A stretch of DNA of 5,215 nucleotides from Bacteroidota bacterium (lineage in GTDB: Bacteria > Bacteroidota > Ignavibacteria > Ignavibacteriales > Ignavibacteriaceae): assembly GCA_023406915.1 (NCBI GenBank), contig JAEXTR010000204.1, positions 1 to 5,215 on the forward strand, in the 5' to 3' direction. The notes under the pieces are model-generated. The model did no database searches. It had not been told where the DNA came from and worked only from the letters and a program-made list of their open reading frames with translations. Made by a program: the position numbers and the translations under genes. Below are positions 1 to 4,583 of the stretch, one piece after another; position 1 is the first letter of the stretch; each line of letters begins with the position of its first letter.

Positions 1-462
1 CGCCATATAAAATGGATTGCGATGAATAGCAAATCCTTGTATTCCGATTAGTAAAATAAATAGATAGAAGAGTACGATCACCCATCCGGACTTAACGAAT
101 CCGGGGCGATTTCCTTTAACTCCAAATTTCGCAGCCATGGAAGTCAACAACTCAACGGGGCAGATCATACACCATACTCTTCCAAGGGAAATTGCTGCAA
201 TTACAATTGCTGGCCACCAATACGACCACACAATTAGATTGCCAAAATTTGTATTTCGTAGTTGATATAAGAAAGAAGCATCATCAGAATGTGCTAACAA
301 ACCAGTGATTACCAATAAAAGAAATACAACTGAAGCGATCAGCTTGATAGCCAAGAGAAAATATGGAATGGTTACTAGTCTGTTGATCGCCACTAGAGGA
401 GCACGAAGCCCGATCTTGGGCTCACTTATCTGAGGCTTACTCTTCGAATGAGTTGTATGCAT
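1..462 (-). CDS. Membrane 4Fe-4S protein, NapH/NosR/CcoG-like (partial, N-terminal 154 residues)
   Basis: The gene runs off the left edge, so only its first 154 codons are present. After a polar N-terminus there are three hydrophobic segments, at about residues 35-57, 77-94 and 127-146. Directly after the second comes GRVWCMICPVELL (C98, C101, P102), the cysteine-proline signature seen at the membrane edge of NapH/NosR/CcoG-type electron-transfer proteins, where it is tied to iron-sulfur binding. Those families usually have CX3CP; here the spacing is CX2CP. The start is the ATG at 462-460, with GGAG (plus-strand ctcc 473-476) ten bases upstream. The cytochrome gene lies upstream on the same strand, but a terminator separates them, so this gene probably has its own promoter. 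Family membership at the superfamily level is fairly secure. The specific role (quinol oxidation, oxidase assembly or other) is unknown, because the C-terminal part, which may carry ferredoxin-type cysteines, is missing. Confidence 0.7.
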   Translation of the reverse strand, partial: MHTTHSKSKPQISEPKIGLRAPLVAINRLVTIPYFLLAIKLIASVVFLLLVITGLLAHSDDASFLYQLRNTNFGNLIVWSYWWPAIVIAAISLGRVWCMICPVELLTSMAAKFGVKGNRPGFVKSGWVIVLFYLFILLIGIQGFAIHRNPFYMA

Positions 463-472
463 AAAGGTTTAA

Positions 473-476
473 CTCC
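473..476 (-). promoter_or_regulatory. Ribosome binding site of the membrane Fe-S gene
   Basis: On the minus strand GGAG stands ten bases before the ATG at 462-460. It is the only Shine-Dalgarno-like sequence close to this start and supports the chosen start codon. Confidence 0.5.
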
Positions 477-530
477 GTATATCCATCATATTTTGATCAT
501 ATCTATGCTTACCAATTCTAGAGATCTTAT

Positions 531-542
531 TAGTGATCACTA
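531..542. repeat. 12-bp perfect palindrome, possible operator
   Basis: TAGTGATCACTA reads identically on both strands. It lies about 70 bases upstream of the membrane Fe-S gene and downstream of the leftward terminator, which is where a regulator of that gene could bind. A second short TGATCA core occurs at 494-499. The palindrome matches no operator that I can name with confidence, and it may be chance. Confidence 0.3.
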
Positions 543-563
543 TAGGTATACTGAATGTAGCAA

Positions 564-592
564 TAAAAAAGGCCGCCTATCAAGCGGCCTCC
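564..592 (-). terminator. Intrinsic terminator of the octaheme cytochrome gene
   Basis: On the minus strand a GC-rich stem AGGCCGC / GCGGCCT (590-584 pairing with 576-570) encloses a seven-base loop, and the stem runs straight into a T-tract (570-565). It lies about 50 bases past the cytochrome stop codon and points leftwards, so it should end the cytochrome transcript before the membrane Fe-S gene. On the plus strand no T-tract follows the stem, so it is unidirectional. Confidence 0.85.
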
Positions 593-601
593 AACCTAAC
601 C

Positions 602-624
602 TAATTAAGGGTCAAACTTAATTA
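602..624. repeat. AT-rich hairpin between cytochrome stop codon and terminator
   Basis: TAATTAAG (602-609) and CTTAATTA (617-624) are perfect 8-bp inverted arms around a 7-base loop. In the cytochrome mRNA this would form a weak stem-loop about 20 bases after the stop codon, ahead of the GC-rich terminator. It could protect the 3' end or may simply reflect local AT richness. Confidence 0.4.
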
Positions 625-642
625 TGCGCAAACAAGGTTGTA

Positions 643-2112
643 TTACTTACTTAACACCATTTTTTTGGAGTATTGGAAGTTTGGTGTTACCAATCGATAA
701 ATATAGACTCCGCTCGCCAAATTACTGCCATCAAACGTAATCTCGTGCCTACCAGCGTTCATCTCATTATCAATCAGGGACGATACTAATTCACCTGATA
801 CTGAATAAACATTCAGTGAAACATGGGATGGTTTTGCCAGTGCAAACTTGATTGTGGTGGATGGGTTAAATGGATTCGGGAAGTTTTGAGACAGCGTGTA
901 AGCCGAAGGAATAGTATTGTCAGCATGGATAGAGGTAATACCATTCTGATGAATATTGGCTGCATACTGAGCTGCCCATGTAACAGACTTATCGACATGA
1001 CACTGCAAGCATGTATAATCAAGAGTAAGTCCGGATCTGTTGTTGACATCGCGCTTTATGAAATATTTTCCTGAAGCAACAGTTGTGTCCAGATTGCCTC
1101 TCATATCAATTGGGTCTGTTATGATCTTCCAGAAGTGTGTACTCTGCTCAGAAATATAGGGGGTTAATCCAACCGCATTTCTTGCAGCAAATGGCATGTG
1201 GCAATCTACACAGGCAGCTTTGTCTAGTCCATGTCCCTGAATCTCTTTATTTGGATGGCAGTTTTGACAGCTGCCAGCAGCATTCAAACCACCGAGTTCA
1301 AAATATACGCCTTTATGGGCTGAATGGCAGGAAGAGCAAGTCATTCCGGCTGTATGATGCTTTGAGGCGAGCATCATATCACCTTGCTCGCGGTGTCTGA
1401 TGAAACCTGTGCTGACACCTCCAATTGTGGCAGGGAGCCATTCAACTCTAAGGTTCCACGCAAATGAAGTGCCACGGTCTCTGGCATGGCAATTATTGCA
1501 TGTCTCGTATCCCTCTTTAGGGGGTTTTACTCCAATCGGATTTGAGAGGTGGGCACTCGAAGGACCATGACAACCTTCACAACCAACGCCTGCTTCAGCC
1601 CAGCTGCCCTCAATTCCAGGGTATGGATCGAATGCGGGTGTTTTGTTAGGACTGGCGCCTGTTGTGTGGCATTTATAGCATGAATAGGTGTAAGGTGTTC
1701 TTCCGGGAGTTGATTGAGTATAGGTTACCCATTTTTTGGTGGGAAGATTATACTGAGCACTATCACCCCAAATAACATATCCCGCAGTGTCAATAAATCT
1801 GGCATTTGAGTGATACCCACCCATTACCCATCCTATTTGAGACCAGGTATAACCTTTTGGAGGTTTTGGAACACCAGGTTCAAGAAGGTAATTTACATTC
1901 GGTCCAACGATCTTCTGTACAGCCAAACCAATTGGGTAGGTTGGGGGGGCATTGTTGATTTTCTGAATTTTGTATGGGTGCCCGGACTTTGACCAGTTTT
2001 GGTGGGCAGCAGAATGGCACATTTGGCAACTCTGACTACCAGCATAATTTTGCGCTTGCATGAATGCAGGTAGTATAAGCATTAAAGCAAAGAGCAGTAA
2101 CATTTTTTTCAT
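643..2112 (-). CDS. Secreted octaheme c-type cytochrome with T9SS type A sorting domain
   Basis: The 489-residue product begins with a Sec signal peptide (basic MKKM, then a hydrophobic stretch, likely cleaved near A20). Eight CXXCH heme c sites follow, starting at C29, C145, C178, C205, C259, C282, C301 and C368. The first (YAGSQSCQMCH, with QNW and GHP after it) resembles the start of cytochrome c554-type multiheme domains. CVDCHMP followed by a THFW histidine (H326) resembles NrfA/octaheme-like folds, where such a histidine ligates a heme. The spacing between sites 1 and 2 is unusually long, over 110 residues. From about residue 404 the protein ends in a type A T9SS sorting domain (LSQNFPNPFNPSTT, then beta-strand repeats up to GVYIYRL and a lysine-rich end). 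It should therefore gain its hemes in the periplasm, then be exported and anchored at the cell surface or released. No CX2CK site is present, so it is not a classical NrfA. The substrate is unknown; extracellular electron transfer is an inference. The start has GGAG eight bases upstream. Confidence 0.93.
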   Translation of the reverse strand: MKKMLLLFALMLILPAFMQAQNYAGSQSCQMCHSAAHQNWSKSGHPYKIQKINNAPPTYPIGLAVQKIVGPNVNYLLEPGVPKPPKGYTWSQIGWVMGGYHSNARFIDTAGYVIWGDSAQYNLPTKKWVTYTQSTPGRTPYTYSCYKCHTTGASPNKTPAFDPYPGIEGSWAEAGVGCEGCHGPSSAHLSNPIGVKPPKEGYETCNNCHARDRGTSFAWNLRVEWLPATIGGVSTGFIRHREQGDMMLASKHHTAGMTCSSCHSAHKGVYFELGGLNAAGSCQNCHPNKEIQGHGLDKAACVDCHMPFAARNAVGLTPYISEQSTHFWKIITDPIDMRGNLDTTVASGKYFIKRDVNNRSGLTLDYTCLQCHVDKSVTWAAQYAANIHQNGITSIHADNTIPSAYTLSQNFPNPFNPSTTIKFALAKPSHVSLNVYSVSGELVSSLIDNEMNAGRHEITFDGSNLASGVYIYRLVTPNFQYSKKMVLSK

Positions 2113-2120
2113 GAGTAAAT

Positions 2121-2124
2121 CTCC
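2121..2124 (-). promoter_or_regulatory. Ribosome binding site of the cytochrome gene
   Basis: GGAG on the minus strand lies eight bases before the ATG at 2112-2110. This spacing favours that ATG over the second one at codon 4, which would also be in frame. Confidence 0.65.
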
Positions 2125-2148
2125 ACAAATTTTTCAGAGGGTTTCGGT

Positions 2149-2168
2149 CTAAAATTATGCTAAAATTA
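2149..2168. repeat. Direct repeat with 11-bp period, candidate response-regulator site
   Basis: CTAAAATTA occurs twice, at 2149-2157 and 2160-2168, exactly 11 bp apart, which is one helical turn. OmpR/PhoB-family regulators typically bind tandem direct repeats with this period, and such a regulator is encoded next door. The repeat lies 37-56 bases upstream of the cytochrome start codon and overlaps its candidate promoter. A site there would more readily block transcription than activate it, unless the real promoter lies elsewhere. Confidence 0.4.
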
Positions 2169-2188
2169 CTATCAAGTCACGAAAACAA
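2161..2188 (-). promoter_or_regulatory. Candidate promoter of the cytochrome gene
   Basis: On the minus strand a TTG (2188-2186) is followed 17 bases later by TAATTTTA (2168-2161), one mismatch from the Bacteroidota -7 element TAnnTTTG. Transcription would begin near 2155 and leave a leader of roughly 40 bases. The match is imperfect and the region is AT-rich, so this is tentative. Confidence 0.3.
2171..2183. promoter_or_regulatory. ATCAAGTCACGAA motif, copy 1
   Basis: This 13-base sequence recurs with one extra A as ATCAAAGTCACGAA at 4377-4390, before the copper ATPase gene. Its core TCACGAA is also present in inverted form at 4358-4364. Its position in the divergent control region suggests a regulator site. 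I cannot name the regulator. Confidence 0.35.
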
Positions 2189-2209
2189 TTATGATTTATT
2201 TTTCATAAT
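2188..2209. repeat. Inverted repeat ATTATGA-N8-TCATAAT
   Basis: Perfect 7-bp arms (2188-2194 and 2203-2209) surround a T-rich 8-base spacer in the middle of the divergent control region. It could be a dimeric-regulator operator or a weak hairpin. Its location between two opposite genes favours an operator, but AT-rich arms of this length can arise by chance. Confidence 0.3.
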
Positions 2210-2218
2210 CAGTTACTG

Positions 2219-2246
2219 TTGAGAATCCCATAAATACGGTAAATTG
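2219..2246 (+). promoter_or_regulatory. Weak candidate promoter of the two-component operon
   Basis: TTG at 2219-2221 is followed after 18 bases by TAAATTG (2240-2246), a shortened form of the Bacteroidota TAnnTTTG element. Placement just upstream of the response regulator is right, but the match is poor. No strong Shine-Dalgarno sequence precedes the ATG at 2269; only GGTG at 2261-2264 lies close. Confidence 0.2.
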
Positions 2247-2268
2247 AGAAAAAGAAATCTGGTGTTTT

Positions 2269-2934
2269 ATGAAAATCCTGATTGCCGAAGACGATCCTGA
2301 TATTGCGCAATCATTAAAAAAGAACTTTCTTGATGAATCTTATTCAGTCGATCTTGCTGAAGATGGAAAGGTAACTCTCGAGATGTTGGCTTTCCAGAAT
2401 TATGATCTGTTGTTACTTGACTGGAGTATGCCACTCGTTAGTGGAATTGAAGTCTGTTATCAACTGCGAGCATCGGGTAATAATATCCCCATCATACTCA
2501 TAACTGCTCTTTCTGCAACTGAGAAAAAAGTTGAAGCCTTAAACAGCGGTGCAGACGACTATATTACAAAGCCATTTTCATTTGAAGAAGTATTCGCGCG
2601 TGTTAAAGCTGTTATGCGAAGGCAGAACACTCAGGTTTACCTAAGTTTTGGAAAAATGCAACTGCACCTGCCTGACCGGAGGCTTTTTGTGAATGGAGCT
2701 GAGATAAAACTTACAGAAAAGGAATTTGAGTTGCTGAGGTACTTTATTTCGAATAGAAATAGGATTATTAATAAAGAGGAGCTCTGTCGCCAGGTATGGG
2801 GATACGATTTTGTACCTGACACAAATATCGTTGAATCCAGTGTCAAGAATCTGAGAAAAAAACTCGAACCATTTTGTGAAAAAAAACTCCTTCGAAATAT
2901 TTACGGAGAGGGGTACATTCTCATTGAAGCTTGA
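2269..2934 (+). CDS. OmpR/PhoB-family DNA-binding response regulator
   Basis: The 221-residue length is standard for this family. The receiver domain (about 1-118) holds the acidic pocket E7-D8-D9, the phosphoacceptor D51 in LLLLDWSMP, the switch residues T79 and Y98, and K101 in the KPF motif; all expected catalytic residues are intact. The winged-helix effector domain (about 125-220) shows LTEKEFELL at 148-156, VWGYDF at 176-181, the recognition-helix region NIVESSVKNLRKKL at 186-199 and the wing GEGYIL at 213-218. It would be phosphorylated by the histidine kinase encoded directly downstream, whose reading frame overlaps its 3' end, and would then bind DNA at promoters. The gene is divergent from the octaheme cytochrome, and direct repeats with 11-bp period lie in the shared upstream region, so the cytochrome is a natural candidate target. 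The signal sensed is not evident. Similar regulators in Bacteroidota are variously called RprY- or CusR-like; I do not assign a symbol. Confidence 0.96.
   Translation: MKILIAEDDPDIAQSLKKNFLDESYSVDLAEDGKVTLEMLAFQNYDLLLLDWSMPLVSGIEVCYQLRASGNNIPIILITALSATEKKVEALNSGADDYITKPFSFEEVFARVKAVMRRQNTQVYLSFGKMQLHLPDRRLFVNGAEIKLTEKEFELLRYFISNRNRIINKEELCRQVWGYDFVPDTNIVESSVKNLRKKLEPFCEKKLLRNIYGEGYILIEA
2905..2913 (+). promoter_or_regulatory. Ribosome binding site deciding the kinase start
   Basis: The purine run GGAGAGGGG lies inside the end of the regulator gene, with its last base ten bases before the TTG at 2924. It is the strongest Shine-Dalgarno-like sequence in the area and favours TTG 2924 as the kinase start, over the upstream GTG at 2876, which has none. 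Confidence 0.55.
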
Positions 2935-4327
2935 TCTCAAGTTCCGTTTTTCTGACTCGATTATTAGAACAACACTCTGGAATGTTCTTGTGATCATCGG
3001 TTTTTATATTCTGTTCAACATCTTCTCAGTATACAAACTGTTGGATTTGGCAGATAAAGAGCTCGATAAAAAGATGCTTCATGAGATTGAGCACATTGAT
3101 ATTTTTATTGATATGCAAGATGGCGAGCTGGTATTTCATAACAAAAAGGAGTTTGAGGAGCCTGATTTTAATGAGATTACAGAAAATGCTTACCTCTTAC
3201 AAATTTACGATTCCAAAAAGAAAATCCTGTTTCAGAGCCCAAATATTGTGTTATTTGGAGAGATTCCAATAACCAGAACTGAACTTTCGAAAGACACTGA
3301 ATTTAATAATGAGGAGTCAGGTGGTGAAGCTTTGAGGGTTGTCTATAAGAAAATGGATTCCGGGGTTGATGCAATAATCCAGCTGAGCAGTTTTAGATCA
3401 TCAACAACTCAACTTGCTGAAGAATTCGAGTTCTATAATCTCGTTACCTTTCCAATAGTCTTGTCTCTCATTTTACTCACATCTCTGTTTTTATCAAAGA
3501 AGGCTTATTCAAACATCAATAAGATTATTGATGCTGCAAAGGAAATCAGTGCAAAGAGCATTTCAAAGCGAATAAGTTTTGAGACGAGTGAGAATGATGT
3601 ATTAGCGCGATTAAAAAATACACTAAATGAGCTTTTTGAGAGATTGGAAGGACAGTTTTTAAAAATTGAAGAGTTTACAGATAATGCTTCTCATCAAATG
3701 ATGACTCCGCTCACTGCACTGAAGAGCGAAATTGAGTTTTTACTGAAGAAAGACAGAAATCTTTCAGAGTATATTGTAGCATTGCATGTACTAAAAAGTC
3801 AGACAGACAAGATGATTGGTATTGTAAAAAGCCTCCTGATCCTTGCAAGGGAATCTAATCCAGGCATTTTGAACAACACTGTATTCAGTGTTAATAGGGT
3901 AATTAAAGAGGAAGTCAACCCATTGATCCGATCTGATTGTACTGTGTTTCATCTTCAGGATGATTTTTTCCTGAGAGGAAATCCCGATTATTTTGCAATT
4001 GTTATTCAGAATCTGATTGAAAATGGTATAAAATACTCTCCAGAGGGTGCTGTCATTAATGTAGGAGTATCACAGACTGATGAATTCGTGACCATAAAAG
4101 TTTCAGACACTGGTATCGGAATCCCCACTGAAGACAAAGCTAAGATATTTGATAAATTTTTCCGTGGGAGCAATACAAAAAGAGTGCAGGGGAGTGGTCT
4201 AGGTCTATGTCTGGTAAAACTAATAGTCGAGCAGATGAGAGGAGTGATCACTGTTCATGATAATGAGCCATCAGGAACCATATTTTTGCTTACATTCCCA
4301 ATAGTCAGAATGGACGATGAATCCTAG
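2924..4327 (+). CDS. Membrane sensor histidine kinase, partner of the upstream regulator
   Basis: From the preferred TTG start the protein has 467 residues. A longer reading from GTG 2876 would give 483, but its extra part lies within the regulator gene and has no ribosome site. Transmembrane helices at about 18-36 and 173-191 bracket a periplasmic sensor region of about 135 residues with no recognisable PAS motif. A HAMP-like linker (about 191-245) follows. The dimerisation domain has its phosphoacceptor histidine H257 in ASHQMMTPL, where Q258 replaces the usual acidic residue; HQ variants are known in TctE-like kinases. The catalytic domain has the N box NLIENGIKYS (N363, N367), DTGIGI (395-400), the F box FDKFFRG (409-415) and GSGLGL (423-428), so it should be an active kinase. 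The 11-base overlap with the regulator indicates translational coupling and a cognate pair. The ligand is unknown. Histidines and methionines occur near the start of the sensor region (M51, H53, H57, M64, H72), compatible with but not evidence for metal sensing. Confidence 0.93.
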   Translation: MKLDLKFRFSDSIIRTTLWNVLVIIGFYILFNIFSVYKLLDLADKELDKKMLHEIEHIDIFIDMQDGELVFHNKKEFEEPDFNEITENAYLLQIYDSKKKILFQSPNIVLFGEIPITRTELSKDTEFNNEESGGEALRVVYKKMDSGVDAIIQLSSFRSSTTQLAEEFEFYNLVTFPIVLSLILLTSLFLSKKAYSNINKIIDAAKEISAKSISKRISFETSENDVLARLKNTLNELFERLEGQFLKIEEFTDNASHQMMTPLTALKSEIEFLLKKDRNLSEYIVALHVLKSQTDKMIGIVKSLLILARESNPGILNNTVFSVNRVIKEEVNPLIRSDCTVFHLQDDFFLRGNPDYFAIVIQNLIENGIKYSPEGAVINVGVSQTDEFVTIKVSDTGIGIPTEDKAKIFDKFFRGSNTKRVQGSGLGLCLVKLIVEQMRGVITVHDNEPSGTIFLLTFPIVRMDDES

Positions 4328-4357
4328 AATTACTTGTGTGATAGGTAGACCCTTGAT

Positions 4358-4390
4358 TTCGTGAAGTAATGATTGCATCAAAGTCACGAA
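4358..4390. repeat. Inverted TTCGTGA...TCACGAA pair, copies 2 and 3 of the motif
   Basis: TTCGTGA (4358-4364) and TCACGAA (4384-4390) are perfect 7-bp inverted arms 19 bases apart, just past the kinase stop codon. The right arm belongs to ATCAAAGTCACGAA (4377-4390), which matches the motif at 2171-2183 apart from one inserted A. The 19-base gap is too long for a single CRP/FNR-type dimer site, so these may be two separate sites or a loose hairpin. Confidence 0.35.
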
Positions 4391-4548
4391 TAAAGTTGAC
4401 CCTCCAATTCAGAAATTATTCTTTCGACATTGTGCTTAGTCCAGTTGCCCTTTTTACGACTTATGTGACCGTGAAGAATTGTTCAGCAGTGACGCACTAA
4501 AAGTTGAATGCCGCTAAAAAAAGTTCCCAAATGAATCAATTTTTTTTA

Positions 4549-4556
4549 TATCTTTG
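4549..4556 (+). promoter_or_regulatory. Bacteroidota-type -7 promoter element before the ATPase gene
   Basis: TATCTTTG is an exact match to the Bacteroidota primary-sigma -7 consensus TAnnTTTG. It sits 27 bases before the TTG start at 4584, giving a short leader. No TTG is found at the usual -33 distance; the nearest likeness is TTC at 4524-4526, 22 bases upstream. A T8 run precedes the element. It also argues against starting translation at the TTG at 4554, which overlaps it. Confidence 0.4.
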
Positions 4557-4583
4557 ACACAGATATTTCCGCCATGTGAGGGC

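Larger units (their letters stand above)
4328..4583. other. Intergenic region between kinase and copper ATPase genes
   Basis: These 256 bases hold the inverted TTCGTGA pair near the left end and an AT-rich promoter zone with a T8 run (4540-4547) at the right end. I see no convincing rightward intrinsic terminator after the kinase, so read-through into the ATPase gene is possible. A 43-codon open frame at 4369-4500 has no coding support that I can see. Confidence 0.5.

Noticed and set aside
813..1992. Several open frames of 60-87 codons on the opposite strand or in other frames of the cytochrome gene.
   Set aside because: They are fully covered by a gene with eight heme motifs, a signal peptide and a sorting domain, and they show no motifs of their own.
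643..2112. Assignment of the cytochrome as NrfA, hydroxylamine oxidoreductase or tetrathionate reductase.
   Set aside because: There is no CX2CK site, and the heme spacing cannot be matched to any of these with confidence by eye.
4085..4091. A further copy of TTCGTGA on the plus strand.
   Set aside because: It lies inside the kinase catalytic domain and encodes ordinary residues, so it is probably coincidental. It also shows that the 7-base core alone is not strong evidence.
4384..4482. A minus-strand open run of about 33 codons with a protein-like translation (NWTKHNVERIISELEG).
   Set aside because: It has stops at both ends and no start codon or ribosome site, and I cannot link it to a family. 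It could be a gene remnant, but the evidence is too thin.
4369..4500. A 43-codon plus-strand open frame with an ATG start between the kinase and the ATPase.
   Set aside because: No clear ribosome binding site, no recognisable motif, and its start overlaps the inverted TTCGTGA pair. Short frames like this arise readily by chance.
4554..4556. TTG as an alternative start for the copper ATPase.
   Set aside because: It overlaps the likely promoter element and has no Shine-Dalgarno sequence; TTG 4584 fits better.
4554..4559. A perfect TTGACA that looks like a sigma-70 -35 box.
   Set aside because: No -10-like sequence lies 16-18 bases downstream. It overlaps the TAnnTTTG element, which fits this lineage better.
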